A stretch of 54,947 bases of DNA from Candidatus Scybalocola faecavium (GCA_018713145.1 DVFP01000008.1:1-54947); one strand, 5' to 3'. Shown: positions 27,289 through 36,414, counted from the first letter of the stretch. Translations and numbers: made by a program. Notes: generated by a model from the sequence alone, not told the origin.

Positions 27289-28683
27289 ATGGTAAATTTA
27301 ACAGTGGGGGAAATTACCCGGGCAGTGAACGGGAAGCTTTTATGCGGTGATCCGGATACAGTGATTTCCTATATTAGTATAGATAGCCGGGATATTCAGG
27401 AAAATACGTTATTTACTCCGATTATCGGGGAGCGGGTGGATGCCCATAAGTTTATTGGACAGGTGTTTGAAGCAGGGGCTAAGGGAACATTTACCTCCCA
27501 CGGAGAGATTATAGATGAGACAAAGCCTCATATCCTTGTGGAAGATACTCAAAAAGCCCTGGGAGATCTGGCTGTGTACTATCGGAGCAAATTTCCGGTG
27601 CCGGTGGTAGGGATCACAGGAAGTGTGGGAAAGACATCTACCAAGGAGATGATCGCTGCGGCGCTTTCCGTAAAGTATCAGGTGCTAAAAACTGCGGGAA
27701 ATCAAAACAGTAATATTGGCGTGCCCCTGACCCTTTTCCGTCTTGGGCCGGAACACGAAATGGCTGTAGTGGAAATGGGCATCAGTGACTTTGGGGAAAT
27801 GGATGAGTTGGTGCGTTTTGCCTCCCCTAAAACGGCGGTTGTGACAAATATTGGCGTGGCGCACATTGGCATTTTAAAAAGCCAGGAAAATATCATGCGT
27901 GAAAAGCTTAAAATCGCTAAGGATTTCGGTCCCGGACAGTCTTTGTATCTTAACGGGAATGACCCTATGCTTAAAGAAGCGGCCAGGGATTACCCTGAAA
28001 ATGCCCGGCTCTTTGGCCATGAAACACAAGGCATCAGCGGGGATCTTGAATATTATGCCAAAGATATTTATATCCGGGATGGGATGCAGCACTTTACTTT
28101 TGTGTGGCCTGAGGGAGAAAACCCGGTGGTGCTTCGCCAGCTCGGCCTTCATAATGTAAATAACGGGGTCGTGGCTATGGCGATCGCTATGGAATATGGG
28201 ATTGAACCTGAAAAAGCAGCGGAAGGGCTCCTTGCTTACGAAGGCGTTCCGATGCGTCAGCAGATCAACCATTTAAAAAACGGAATCAAGGTGATCGATG
28301 ATACATATAACGCAAGCCCGGATTCTATTAAAAGCGGCATTACTGTGCTGGGAATTTTGGATAATCCGGGACGTAAGATCGCGGTTCTGGCTGATGTGCT
28401 GGAGCTGGGGGATATGTCCTGGCAGTGCCACTATGATACAGGGTGCTTTATTGCCGGTACCCATGTAGATGAGGTGGTGACCATAGGGCAGGAGATGAAG
28501 GCTTTAGTCCAGGGAATTAATGACAATAATCCTCATATTGTGACACACAATTTTTCCGATAATGCCCAGGCTCAGGCTTATCTTCAAGATCTGGTCCGGC
28601 CGGGAGATGCGCTGTTAGTTAAAGGCTCCAGAGGGATGCATCAGGAAGAAAATGTGGCATTTTTAAAGAAAATATTTGGATAA
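27289..28683 (+). CDS. murF: UDP-MurNAc-tripeptide--D-Ala-D-Ala ligase (MurF)
   Basis: A 464-residue cytoplasmic ATP-dependent ligase that adds D-Ala-D-Ala to the peptidoglycan precursor. Three Mur-ligase domains are visible: an N-terminal UDP-binding part (SIDSRDIQENTLFTPIIGERVDAHKF), a central ATPase with Walker A GITGSVGKTST (about residues 108-118) and VVEMGISDFGEMDEL, and a C-terminal part with DDTYNASPDSI. Length is normal. It stands alone rather than in a dcw cluster. Its leader carries a tandem repeat element. Confidence 0.95.
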   Translation: MVNLTVGEITRAVNGKLLCGDPDTVISYISIDSRDIQENTLFTPIIGERVDAHKFIGQVFEAGAKGTFTSHGEIIDETKPHILVEDTQKALGDLAVYYRSKFPVPVVGITGSVGKTSTKEMIAAALSVKYQVLKTAGNQNSNIGVPLTLFRLGPEHEMAVVEMGISDFGEMDELVRFASPKTAVVTNIGVAHIGILKSQENIMREKLKIAKDFGPGQSLYLNGNDPMLKEAARDYPENARLFGHETQGISGDLEYYAKDIYIRDGMQHFTFVWPEGENPVVLRQLGLHNVNNGVVAMAIAMEYGIEPEKAAEGLLAYEGVPMRQQINHLKNGIKVIDDTYNASPDSIKSGITVLGILDNPGRKIAVLADVLELGDMSWQCHYDTGCFIAGTHVDEVVTIGQEMKALVQGINDNNPHIVTHNFSDNAQAQAYLQDLVRPGDALLVKGSRGMHQEENVAFLKKIFG

Positions 28684-28692
28684 ACTGTGTTA

Positions 28693-28733
28693 AAAAAATG
28701 ACAGTCTTTTTTCGGGAAAGCTGTCATTTTTTA
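28693..28733 (+). terminator. Terminator of murF
   Basis: AAAATGACAG pairs with CTGTCATTTT, followed by a T-run. Confidence 0.9.
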
Positions 28734-28762
28734 TTGAATATTCATAAAATCTTTGATAAACT
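28734..28762 (+). promoter_or_regulatory. Promoter of nfnAB
   Basis: TTGAAT (28734-28739), a 17-bp spacer and TAAACT (28757-28762). The start would be near 28769. Confidence 0.65.
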
Positions 28763-28769
28763 AAATATA

Positions 28770-28807
28770 AGGTTTTAGGTGTCCGGTGTCACGAGAACCT
28801 TTTTTTC
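28770..28807 (+). promoter_or_regulatory. Hairpin plus U-run at the 5' end of the nfnAB leader
   Basis: AAGGTTTT pairs with AGAACCTT and is followed by TTTTTT, starting essentially at the inferred transcription start. It looks like a terminator inside the leader, so it could attenuate nfnAB. A second GAAAGGA/TCCTTTC hairpin follows near 28826. Confidence 0.4.
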
Positions 28808-28893
28808 CGTTCTTTTTTCGGTAAGAAAGGACCTATCCTTTCGCATAAAGCAAAGCCGGGCATAAGCTTAAATTATTAGTAGGAGGATTCATA

Positions 28894-29781
28894 ATGTACA
28901 AGATATTAAGAGCCGAGATGCTGGCAGACAAGATCTATCTTATGGATGTGGAAGCCAAGCGTGTGGCAAAGTCCTGCCAGCCGGGACAGTTTGTCATTGT
29001 AAAGATGGATGATGCTGGCGAGCGTATTCCCCTGACCATCTGCGATTATGACAGAGAGGCAGGCACGGTGACCATTGTATTCCAGTCTGTAGGTGAATCT
29101 ACATACCGCATGGCAGAACTGAAGGCCGGAGATTCTTTTGAGGATTTTACAGGGCCTCTGGGGCGTCCTTCTGAATGGCTCAGCGAAGATATTGAAGAGC
29201 TTAAGAAGAAAAAGATGCTGTTTGTTGCCGGCGGTGTAGGTACAGCTCCGGTTTATCCTCAGGTAAAATGGCTTCATGAACACGGCATTGATGCAGATGT
29301 GATCATTGGTGCAAAGACCAAGGATCTGATCATTCTTGAAAAAGAGATGGAAGCTGTTGCCGGAAACCTTTATGTGACAACAGATGACGGTTCCTATAAG
29401 CATCACGGCATGGTTACCTCTGTGGTAGAGGAGCTGGCTGAGGCAGGAAATAAATATGATCTTTGTGTTGCTATTGGCCCTGTGATCATGATGAAGTTTA
29501 CCTGCCTTCTCACAAAGAAGCTGGGTATTCCGACCATTGTCAGCATGAACCCGATTATGGTAGACGGAACCGGTATGTGCGGCGCATGTCGTCTCACTGT
29601 AGGCGGAGAAGTGAAGTTTGCATGTGTGGACGGTCCTGAGTTTGATGGTCACCTGGTAGATTTTGATCAGGCGATGAAGCGTCAGCAGATGTATAAGACC
29701 GAAGAGGGCAGAGCATTGCTTCGCTATCAGGAAGGCAAGACCCATCACGGCGGATGCGGAATGTGCGGAGGTGACAAATAA
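28894..29781 (+). CDS. nfnA: NfnA: NADH-dependent ferredoxin:NADP+ oxidoreductase, small subunit
   Basis: A 295-residue flavoprotein (SudB/dihydroorotate-dehydrogenase-electron-transfer-like). It has an FAD-binding fold (RIPLTICDYD), an NAD-binding fold (LFVAGGVGTAPVYPQ), and a [2Fe-2S] cysteine set (MCGACRLTVGGEVKFAC, first Cys near residue 229). The final GGCGMCGG is usual for the family. With NfnB it performs flavin-based electron bifurcation between NADH, ferredoxin and NADPH in anaerobes. AGGAGG precedes the start. The stop overlaps the nfnB start by one base (TAATG), so the two are translationally coupled. Confidence 0.9.
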   Translation: MYKILRAEMLADKIYLMDVEAKRVAKSCQPGQFVIVKMDDAGERIPLTICDYDREAGTVTIVFQSVGESTYRMAELKAGDSFEDFTGPLGRPSEWLSEDIEELKKKKMLFVAGGVGTAPVYPQVKWLHEHGIDADVIIGAKTKDLIILEKEMEAVAGNLYVTTDDGSYKHHGMVTSVVEELAEAGNKYDLCVAIGPVIMMKFTCLLTKKLGIPTIVSMNPIMVDGTGMCGACRLTVGGEVKFACVDGPEFDGHLVDFDQAMKRQQMYKTEEGRALLRYQEGKTHHGGCGMCGGDK

Positions 29782-31166
29782 TGGCAGTTAAAAGAGACAG
29801 AGTTCCTGTAAGAGAGCAGGATCCAAAGGTAAGAGCTACAAATTTTGAAGAAGTTTGTTTAGGATATAACGAAGAAGAAGCAGTTGCTGAGGCTGAACGC
29901 TGCTTAAACTGCAAAAAACCTATGTGTGTGACCGGATGTCCGGTAAACATTAATATCCCTGCATTTATTGAGCAGGTAAAGAACCGGGATTTTGAAAAAG
30001 CTGCTCAGATCATTGCCGAATCTTCTTCTCTTCCTGCTGTGTGCGGACGTGTGTGCCCTCAGGAAACACAGTGCGAAGGCAAGTGTATTTTAGGAATCAA
30101 AGGTGAGCCGGTAGCCATCGGTAAGCTGGAGCGTTTTGTCGCAGATTGGGCAAGAGAACATAACATTGAGCCTGTTCCTGCAAAAGAAAAGAAGGGCAAG
30201 AAAGTCGCTGTCATCGGTTCCGGCCCGGCAGGACTTACCTGCGCCGGCGATCTGGCAAAGATGGGCTATGAGGTAAAGATCTTCGAAGCACTCCATCAGC
30301 CGGGCGGCGTACTTGTTTATGGTATTCCTGAGTTCCGTCTGCCTAAAGATAAGGTTGTTGCCCACGAAGTTGAAAACGTTAAAAAGCTTGGTGTCGAGAT
30401 TGAGACAAATGTTATCATCGGCAAGACCATTACTATTGATGAGCTGCTTCAGGATGAAGGCTTTGACGCAGTATTTATCGGTTCCGGCGCAGGTCTGCCT
30501 AAGTTCATGGGCATTCCAGGAGAGCAGGCGAACGGCGTATTTTCTGCCAATGAGTTCCTGACAAGAAATAACCTGATGAAAGCTTTCCGTGAAGACTATG
30601 ACACCCCTATCTACAGAGGCCATAAAGTGGCTGTTGTAGGCGGCGGAAACGTGGCTATGGATGCTGCAAGAACAGCATTAAGACTTGGCGCCCAGACACA
30701 TATTGTATACAGAAGAAGTGAAGCAGAGCTTCCTGCCCGTGTGGAAGAAGTCCATCACGCAAAGGAAGAGGGCATTGTTTTCCATCTTCTTACAAATCCT
30801 AAGGAAATCCTTGTGGATGATAACGGCTGGGTAAAAGGCATCCGCTGCATTAAGATGGAACTGGGCGAGCCGGATGCTTCCGGAAGAAGACGTCCCATCG
30901 AAGTTCCGGGTTCTGAGTATGATATTGAAGTTGACGCAGTGATCATGTCTCTTGGAACAAGTCCTAATCCGCTGATCTCCTCCACGACAGAAGGTCTTGA
31001 GGTGAATAAGTGGAAGTGCATCGTTGCTGATGAAAACAACGGCGCAACTACAAAAGAAGGCGTTTACGCCGGCGGCGATGCTGTGACCGGTGCGGCTACC
31101 GTTATCCTGGCTATGGGCGCAGGAAAAGCAGCTGCCAAGGGTATTGACGAGTATTTAAGCAAATAA
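29781..31166 (+). CDS. nfnB: NfnB: NADPH-side large subunit (GltD-like)
   Basis: A 461-residue protein, usually named glutamate synthase (NADPH) small chain. It has an N-terminal ferredoxin-like cluster region (CLNCKKPMCVTGCPVN and CGRVCPQETQCEGKC), then FAD (VIGSGPAGLTCAGDLA) and NADPH (VVGGGNVAMDAARTALRLGA) dinucleotide folds, and GDAVTGAATVILAMGAGK at the end. The pairing with nfnA and the absence of a large GltB subunit identify it as Nfn rather than glutamate synthase. Confidence 0.9.
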   Translation: MAVKRDRVPVREQDPKVRATNFEEVCLGYNEEEAVAEAERCLNCKKPMCVTGCPVNINIPAFIEQVKNRDFEKAAQIIAESSSLPAVCGRVCPQETQCEGKCILGIKGEPVAIGKLERFVADWAREHNIEPVPAKEKKGKKVAVIGSGPAGLTCAGDLAKMGYEVKIFEALHQPGGVLVYGIPEFRLPKDKVVAHEVENVKKLGVEIETNVIIGKTITIDELLQDEGFDAVFIGSGAGLPKFMGIPGEQANGVFSANEFLTRNNLMKAFREDYDTPIYRGHKVAVVGGGNVAMDAARTALRLGAQTHIVYRRSEAELPARVEEVHHAKEEGIVFHLLTNPKEILVDDNGWVKGIRCIKMELGEPDASGRRRPIEVPGSEYDIEVDAVIMSLGTSPNPLISSTTEGLEVNKWKCIVADENNGATTKEGVYAGGDAVTGAATVILAMGAGKAAAKGIDEYLSK

Positions 31167-31190
31167 GTCGGCGTTATAGGGTTTAAATAT

Positions 31191-31259
31191 GCAAAAGAGA
31201 CAGTTTGGCAAAGCTTAGGTATGTAAAACCTGAAGCTGTGCCAAACTGTCTCTTTTTGC
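31191..31259 (+). terminator. Terminator of nfnAB
   Basis: A 20-bp stem joins 31191-31210 to 31238-31258, with a T-run. It is also suited to stop the convergent MATE transcript. Confidence 0.9.
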
Positions 31260-31312
31260 GTGATCCTGCCGACCGATTCCGGCAGGGACGCATCATGGCT
31301 GTATGGCGGATA

Positions 31313-32662
31313 TTATTCCACGGTCCGCACCCATTTTCCACGGACAAGGCGGAAAGCGCACCAGATGGATTTAATGATCCAGTCTACCTTTAAGGATACA
31401 TAGATCCAAAAGGCGGGAAGATGCCATACGAGGGCGCATAAGTAGCCTAAAGGTACGGAAACCAGCCACAGGAATAAAATATCCGCGATCATAAGGAATC
31501 GTGTATCGCCGCCGCCCCGGAGCACACCTTTAGTCAGGACGGACTGAGTGGTCTGGAAAATGACCATCACTGCCACGGCGATCATAAGCTCATCGGCAAT
31601 GGCTGTAGTTTCGGCGTTAATATTAAATCCACCCACCACTACAGGACAGATGGCCAGGATGATCCCGGCGGCAATAACGCCGATGATAACGCTTAAGGAC
31701 AGGAATGTAATACCCTGGCGGTAAGCCTTATCTTTTTTTCCTTCCCCTAAAGTATTTCCTGTAAGGACGCTGGAGGCATTGGAAAGTCCTTGGTTAAATA
31801 CTGTAGACATGCGCACCACCTGGGCCACGATAGCATTGGCGGACACAAAAGACGCGCCAATGTGCCCCATAATTACAGACACGGCATTATTGCCTAAAGA
31901 CAAAAGGGTGTCTGAAATAAGCACAGGGATACAGTATTGGATGTACAGTTTTAAATGATCCCGACATTTCATGCCAAGGTCTTTCAGGCGATAGCCCACC
32001 TTTTTGTCAACAAATAAAAAGTAACCTGCATTGATTCCCATTTCAATAAGGCGGGCAATGAGAGTTCCCAGGGCGGCCCCGGCAATCTCCATTCTTGGCG
32101 CGCCAAGATTCCCAAAGATAAAGACCCAGTTAAAGAAAATATTTACAAAAAATGCTACAATGGATGTGATCAACGGCAGCTGGACCTGACGTACTGACCG
32201 CATGACTGCCGTAAGCGTCAGAGAAAGGCCGGTAGGAATAAAAGTCAGGGCGCTGATTCTGAAATATCGGGCTCCCATTTCAATAATGCCGGGATCATTT
32301 GTATAAATCCCCATAAGGACCTGGGGTATAGCGCAGGTGACAATGGAAAAGATCAGGCCAATGACAAGGCAGAGCCGGAGCATAATGGTCACCACCTTTT
32401 TAAAGGCGGTCAGGTTTTGGGCGCCCCAGTATTGGGCAGTGAGCACAGCGGCGCCGTAGCCCATACCCATGCACATAAACTGGAAAATGTTAATAAATTC
32501 ATTGGCCAGAGATGAACCGGAAAGCTGAAGTTCCCCAAAGGAGCCAAGCATTACCGTATCCATCATATTTACCCCGATCGTAATAAGATTTTGCAGCACT
32601 ACCGGCACAGCCAGAGCAACCACATTTCTGTAAAAATTTTTGTCACGGACAAAAAGCTGCAT
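31313..32662 (-). CDS. MATE-family exporter (second copy)
   Basis: A 449-residue twelve-helix transporter with the MATE repeats (VNMMDTVMLGSFGELQLSGSSLANEF; VLTAQYWGAQN in the first half, VLTGNTLGEGKKDKAYRQG in the second). It is more like the NorM/DinF type than the gene at 25819, and the two are not close duplicates. GGGGGAGG lies 8 nt before the start. The substrate is unknown. It is divergent from the PucR-type regulator, which could control it. Confidence 0.85.
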   Translation of the reverse strand: MQLFVRDKNFYRNVVALAVPVVLQNLITIGVNMMDTVMLGSFGELQLSGSSLANEFINIFQFMCMGMGYGAAVLTAQYWGAQNLTAFKKVVTIMLRLCLVIGLIFSIVTCAIPQVLMGIYTNDPGIIEMGARYFRISALTFIPTGLSLTLTAVMRSVRQVQLPLITSIVAFFVNIFFNWVFIFGNLGAPRMEIAGAALGTLIARLIEMGINAGYFLFVDKKVGYRLKDLGMKCRDHLKLYIQYCIPVLISDTLLSLGNNAVSVIMGHIGASFVSANAIVAQVVRMSTVFNQGLSNASSVLTGNTLGEGKKDKAYRQGITFLSLSVIIGVIAAGIILAICPVVVGGFNINAETTAIADELMIAVAVMVIFQTTQSVLTKGVLRGGGDTRFLMIADILFLWLVSVPLGYLCALVWHLPAFWIYVSLKVDWIIKSIWCAFRLVRGKWVRTVE

Positions 32663-32812
32663 AACATGTTCCTCCCCCTTTACATGCCTGTTTTTGTGTT
32701 TCAGGCATCAGCTTATGCTTATTGTATCAAAGGGAAGGCGCGGCTGTCAGCGTTAAAGGTGTCTAAAAAACGGGAAAAAACTATGCATAATGCACATTTT
32801 GCGCAGCTGTGA

Positions 32813-32818
32813 TATAAT
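32813..32818 (+). promoter_or_regulatory. -10 element of the PucR-type gene
   Basis: TATAAT at 32813-32818 with a poor -35 (about 32790). It lies inside the longest possible frame, which starts at 32790, and so favours the downstream TTG start at 32859. Confidence 0.6.
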
Positions 32819-32858
32819 TAAACCACGCATATTTACATTAAATGGGAGGAGAAGGACA

Positions 32859-34403
32859 TTGGATCTTGGATTGCTGATCACATACAGGCCCCTGGGAATT
32901 CGGGATTTTTATGGCGAATCCAGGGAGTGGGGAGATATTGATGCAGTTTGGGTTGTAACAAAAGATACTGTACGGGACGGGCTTCTTACATCCGGCCCGG
33001 CCCGGCGGGCATTTGCCGGTACATGGGACGTAATGGAGCCGTTGTGCCGGCAGGCAGCAAAAGAAGAGCTGCCATGGATGCCGGTGTTTATTTTGTGCGG
33101 AGAGGGAGCGTCCGGAGCGGAGACTTTTTTGGAAAATGCCCGGAAAAACCATTATCCCTGCGCTGTGCTTTTATCGGAGAAGCCTTTGTGGGAAGCGGTA
33201 AATGCTGCGGAAAACGTCCTTGGGATCTATCGTATGTGGCAAAGGTCTTTTGCCGGAAGGCGGCGTGGAAGCCGGCCGAGAGCTATGGCGGAAACCTGCT
33301 GGGAATTGTCTGCCTGTCCGGTGGCTATCCTTGGGAAAGACTACCGCCTTTTGGCCTGGTGCGGCCTGGAAAACGGGGACTATTACGGCAGCGGAGCCTT
33401 ACTGTCTAAAGGATGGGCAGAGCCCCGGGAGCTGACGGATTTAAGGAACAGCCCGGAGGCGGCAGTTCAAAATATCCGTGTTGGGGTGAGCACTGTAGGA
33501 TGCATCATTTTATGGCGTCCTGCAGAAATGGCCTTTTATGATTACTGCCTTCCCGTGATGGCAGACAGCCTGTCGGATTGGATGAAAACATCCGGTCGTT
33601 TTACATCAATGGGGATCAGTGACCGGCGTATGGTATTTGAACGGTTTATTTATGATCTTCTGGAAGGGGATTTTCGGGAAGGCAAGGAAGGTTCTGATGA
33701 ACGGCTTTTGCGGGTAGCCGAGAAAAACGGTTTTTGGGGAGCACCCTATTTTGTCTGCGGGGTCTTTAAGTACAAGGAGGAAAATAACCGGCCTCTTAAT
33801 CCGTGTATCTATCAGCTAAAGCAGCGTTATCCCCAGGGGGATTTTGCCATTTACCGGAGGACGATTGTGGCCCTGATCCCGGTAAAACGCCGGGGGCCGG
33901 AGGAATTAAAGCTGGATGCCCTGGAGGAATATTTAGAAAGCAGGGATCTTTTGGCAGGGATTTCCGGAGCAGGGCGCCATATGGATTATTTTTATACGTT
34001 CTACCTTATGGCATCGGAGGCACTAAAGTTAGGCGAAAAAAATGGCACATCCAGGGTGTGTTATTTTGAGGATTTCCGCATGACCTATATGCTGGATCTT
34101 TGCCGCAGCGCTTTTGCCCAGCGCACCGGTCATGAGCGCCAGATCTATCTGTGCCATCCGGCCCTGTCGGATCTGGGAGCTTATGACCGGGAACATCATA
34201 CGGACTTGTTTAAGGTGCTTTACACGTATCTGAAATGCTGTAAAAATCTGGCAAAGACCGGAAGAGCGCTGAATTACCACCGGAATACCATTATGAATAA
34301 GATCAGCAGGATCGAGACGATTACCGGTCTGTCTCTGGATGAGGATGAACTTTATCCCACCCTGCTTTTTTCATGTATGATGTATGAACGGCTGGGACTT
34401 TAG
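32859..34403 (+). CDS. PucR/CdaR-type transcriptional regulator
   Basis: About 514 residues. The start is TTG at 32859, placed after GGGAGGAGAAGG and 40 bp after the -10 box. The C-terminal ~60 residues are a PucR-type HTH (LYTYLKCCKNLAKTGRALNYHRNTIMNKISRIETITGL), preceded by a GGDEF-like/CdaR middle region and a PucR N-terminal sensor part. These proteins respond to purine or other small-molecule catabolism. Targets are not evident; the divergent MATE gene and the phosphonate island downstream are candidates. Confidence 0.8.
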   Translation: MDLGLLITYRPLGIRDFYGESREWGDIDAVWVVTKDTVRDGLLTSGPARRAFAGTWDVMEPLCRQAAKEELPWMPVFILCGEGASGAETFLENARKNHYPCAVLLSEKPLWEAVNAAENVLGIYRMWQRSFAGRRRGSRPRAMAETCWELSACPVAILGKDYRLLAWCGLENGDYYGSGALLSKGWAEPRELTDLRNSPEAAVQNIRVGVSTVGCIILWRPAEMAFYDYCLPVMADSLSDWMKTSGRFTSMGISDRRMVFERFIYDLLEGDFREGKEGSDERLLRVAEKNGFWGAPYFVCGVFKYKEENNRPLNPCIYQLKQRYPQGDFAIYRRTIVALIPVKRRGPEELKLDALEEYLESRDLLAGISGAGRHMDYFYTFYLMASEALKLGEKNGTSRVCYFEDFRMTYMLDLCRSAFAQRTGHERQIYLCHPALSDLGAYDREHHTDLFKVLYTYLKCCKNLAKTGRALNYHRNTIMNKISRIETITGLSLDEDELYPTLLFSCMMYERLGL

Positions 34404-34491
34404 TTTTTGTATTTTTTTAAGTACAATTTTGCCGGAAAAGAAGTTTTGCAAATTTTTTTTACAATGATATTTTTTTCAGAAGGGACAATGT

Positions 34492-34504
34492 GTAGATTTT
34501 CTAC
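34492..34504 (+). promoter_or_regulatory. Palindromic operator upstream of rpiR-type gene
   Basis: GTAGATTTTCTAC ends 9 bp before the start codon and recurs at 35395-35407 at the end of the same gene. The two sites bracket the regulator, so autoregulation is likely. Confidence 0.6.
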
Positions 34505-34513
34505 GGGTGAATT

Positions 34514-35398
34514 ATGGAAAATATTGTGAAGATCCAAATACGAAAAATATACGGAACATTGCGTCCGTCAGAAAAAAAGGTGGCGGATTATATCCTGGGA
34601 TATACAGGAGCGCCGGGGGGACTGCTCATTGAGGCCGTGGCCCGGGACTGTCAGGTAAGCCAGCCTACAGTGATCCGGTTTGTAAAGGCTGCAGGCTATG
34701 AAGGTTTTCGGGATTTTAAATACGCCTTTGTTAAAGAAGAAGGGCGGAGGGAGCCGGAAGATGGAGATAAGATCGATTTGTACGGATTCCGCTTGTCTCG
34801 AAAGGACCGTCTGGAAGATATTCCGGGAAAGATCGTTACTACTTCTATGGAAATGCTGGAGGAAACTTTACAGAGTGTCCAGATCCGGGAATATAAAAGA
34901 GCTGTGGAGGCCATTTGCCAGGCAGATAATATTGTTATTTATGGGGTGGAAAATTCCATCTGCACAGCCAACGATCTTTTGACAAAGCTGACTTATCTTG
35001 GTTTAAACTGCCGTATGTACGGGGATTATTATTTGCAGAATGTAAGTGCGGTGAATTTGTCACGAAAGGATCTGGCCATTGGAATCTCCTATTCCGGGTG
35101 CTCAAAACATACGGTGGAGATGATGGCTCTGGCCCGGCAGGCGGGGGCAAAGACTTTGGTGCTGACGAATTTTGAAAATTCCCTGATCGCAAAGTACGCG
35201 GATATTTTACTGTGTGCCAGCAATCGGCAGTTTTTGTATGGAGACACTATTTTTTCCCGGATCTCCCAGCTGGCCCTGGTGGATATGCTTTATGCCGGGG
35301 CGCTGAATATGTGCTATGATAAACTTTCCAGGAAACTGAATAAGACCAATGAGATCGTATCAAAACGGGCTTACGGTGAAAATGATGAGGTTTTGTAG
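34514..35398 (+). CDS. RpiR-family regulator (HTH plus SIS domain)
   Basis: A 294-residue protein. An N-terminal RpiR HTH (residues about 5-80; KVADYILGYTGAPGGLLIEAVARDCQVSQPTVIRFVKAAGYEGFRDFK) is followed by a SIS sugar-phosphate-binding domain (about 120-260; IVIYGVENS...LAIGISYSGCSKHTVEMMALARQAGAKTLVLTN). RpiR proteins sense phosphorylated ligands. Standing just before the phosphonate operon, it probably controls it, with an aminoethylphosphonate-pathway compound as a possible signal. No clear ribosome site was seen apart from GGGTGA. Confidence 0.85.
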   Translation: MENIVKIQIRKIYGTLRPSEKKVADYILGYTGAPGGLLIEAVARDCQVSQPTVIRFVKAAGYEGFRDFKYAFVKEEGRREPEDGDKIDLYGFRLSRKDRLEDIPGKIVTTSMEMLEETLQSVQIREYKRAVEAICQADNIVIYGVENSICTANDLLTKLTYLGLNCRMYGDYYLQNVSAVNLSRKDLAIGISYSGCSKHTVEMMALARQAGAKTLVLTNFENSLIAKYADILLCASNRQFLYGDTIFSRISQLALVDMLYAGALNMCYDKLSRKLNKTNEIVSKRAYGENDEVL

Positions 35399-35423
35399 AT
35401 TTTCTACAAAACCTCATTTTTCT
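35383..35423 (+). terminator. Terminator overlapping the stop codon, containing the operator palindrome
   Basis: ATGAGGTTTTGTAGA pairs with TCTACAAAACCTCAT around a TTT loop and is followed by TTTTTC. The stop codon TAG (35396-35398) lies within the stem, and the centre is the GTAGATTTTCTAC operator. Confidence 0.75.
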
Positions 35424-35459
35424 TTATATGGTGTTTACATAGTTTTAACAAAGCCTTGA

Positions 35460-35489
35460 TTGAAATCCCGGAATTCCCTTCCGTATAAT
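35460..35489 (+). promoter_or_regulatory. Promoter of the aminoethylphosphonate operon
   Basis: TTGAAA (35460-35465), an 18-bp spacer and TATAAT (35484-35489). It sits inside the degenerate first copy (unit 0) of the leader repeat. Confidence 0.65.
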
Positions 35490-35626
35490 ACCAACTGTCA
35501 ACAGGACACAGCAACAACAATGAAATCCCGCAAGGGGATACCTGTATGCCGCTGTGAGGCGCGGCAACAATAATGAAATCCCGCAAGGGGATACCTGTAT
35601 GTCGTTAAAGGACACGGCAACAACAA
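35461..35626 (+). repeat. Tandem leader repeat, locus B (phosphonate ABC operon)
   Basis: Unit 1 (35521-35573) and unit 2 (35574-35626) are 53 bp each. Each starts TGAAATCCCGCAAGGGGATACC, as TGAAATCCC + GCAA loop + GGGGATACC, then has a TATG(C/T)CG...CGGC stem and CAACAA. A degenerate unit 0 (35461-35520) keeps the ends and holds the promoter. Confidence 0.8.
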
Positions 35627-35643
35627 TGAAAGGGGAAGCTTGG

Positions 35644-36414
35644 ATGCTGGAATTGAAGCATGTGAAAAAATCGTATGATAATGTGACGATACTTAATGAT
35701 ATTAATTTGAAGATTAAAGATGGAGAGATTGTTTCCATTCTCGGACCGTCTGGGTGCGGAAAGACGACCTTATTAAATCTGATCCTGGGTCTGACCCCGG
35801 TGGATGAGGGGGAGATCATTTTTGATAAAAAGGATATTACCCATGTGCCTATGGAGCAGCGGGGGTTTAACATTGTTTTTCAGGATTATGCCCTATTTCC
35901 GAATCTGAATGTTTATAAAAATATTACATACGGTCTTAGAAATAATCCTGGGATCGCTACAGCCAAGGACGTAGATGATCTGATCAAGCTTTTAGGTCTG
36001 GAGCCCCATTTGAGCAAAAAGGTGGAGCAGCTTTCAGGCGGACAGAAGCAGCGTGTGGCCCTGGCCCGCACGATGGTGATGAAACCTAAGATCCTTCTCC
36101 TGGATGAGCCTTTAAGCGCTCTGGATGGTGTGATCAAGGAATCTATTAAGGAAAAGATCAAAGAAATTGCAAGAGATTACCATCTGACAACGATTATCGT
36201 AACTCACGATCCGGAGGAAGCCCTCACATTATCCGATAAGGTGCTGATCATTAATAATGGCATGATTTCTCAATATGGAAAGCCGGAGGAAATCATTAAA
36301 ACGCCGGCCAATACTTTTGTCCGGGAATTTATTTTAAACCAGCTTGAAATTAAGAAAAATAACATATTTGCTCTTTTTGGAGGAAATATGAAGGAATGTG
36401 TGCAGGCAGGGTGA
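35644..36414 (+). CDS. ABC transporter ATPase, 2-aminoethylphosphonate type (PhnT-like)
   Basis: About 256 residues from MLELKHVKKSY. It has Walker A GPSGCGKTT, Q-loop FQDYALFPNL, signature LSGGQKQR, Walker B ILLLDEPLSALD and switch VTHDPEEA. The start at 35644 follows AGGGGA by 7 nt; longer frames run through the leader repeat. It energises import through the adjoining permease. The substrate is inferred from phnW and phnX downstream in the same direction. Confidence 0.85.
   Translation: MLELKHVKKSYDNVTILNDINLKIKDGEIVSILGPSGCGKTTLLNLILGLTPVDEGEIIFDKKDITHVPMEQRGFNIVFQDYALFPNLNVYKNITYGLRNNPGIATAKDVDDLIKLLGLEPHLSKKVEQLSGGQKQRVALARTMVMKPKILLLDEPLSALDGVIKESIKEKIKEIARDYHLTTIIVTHDPEEALTLSDKVLIINNGMISQYGKPEEIIKTPANTFVREFILNQLEIKKNNIFALFGGNMKECVQAG

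Noticed and set aside
28906..29748. 280-codon frame antisense to nfnA
   Set aside because: A shadow of a well-supported gene; His/Cys-rich composition typical of an antisense frame.
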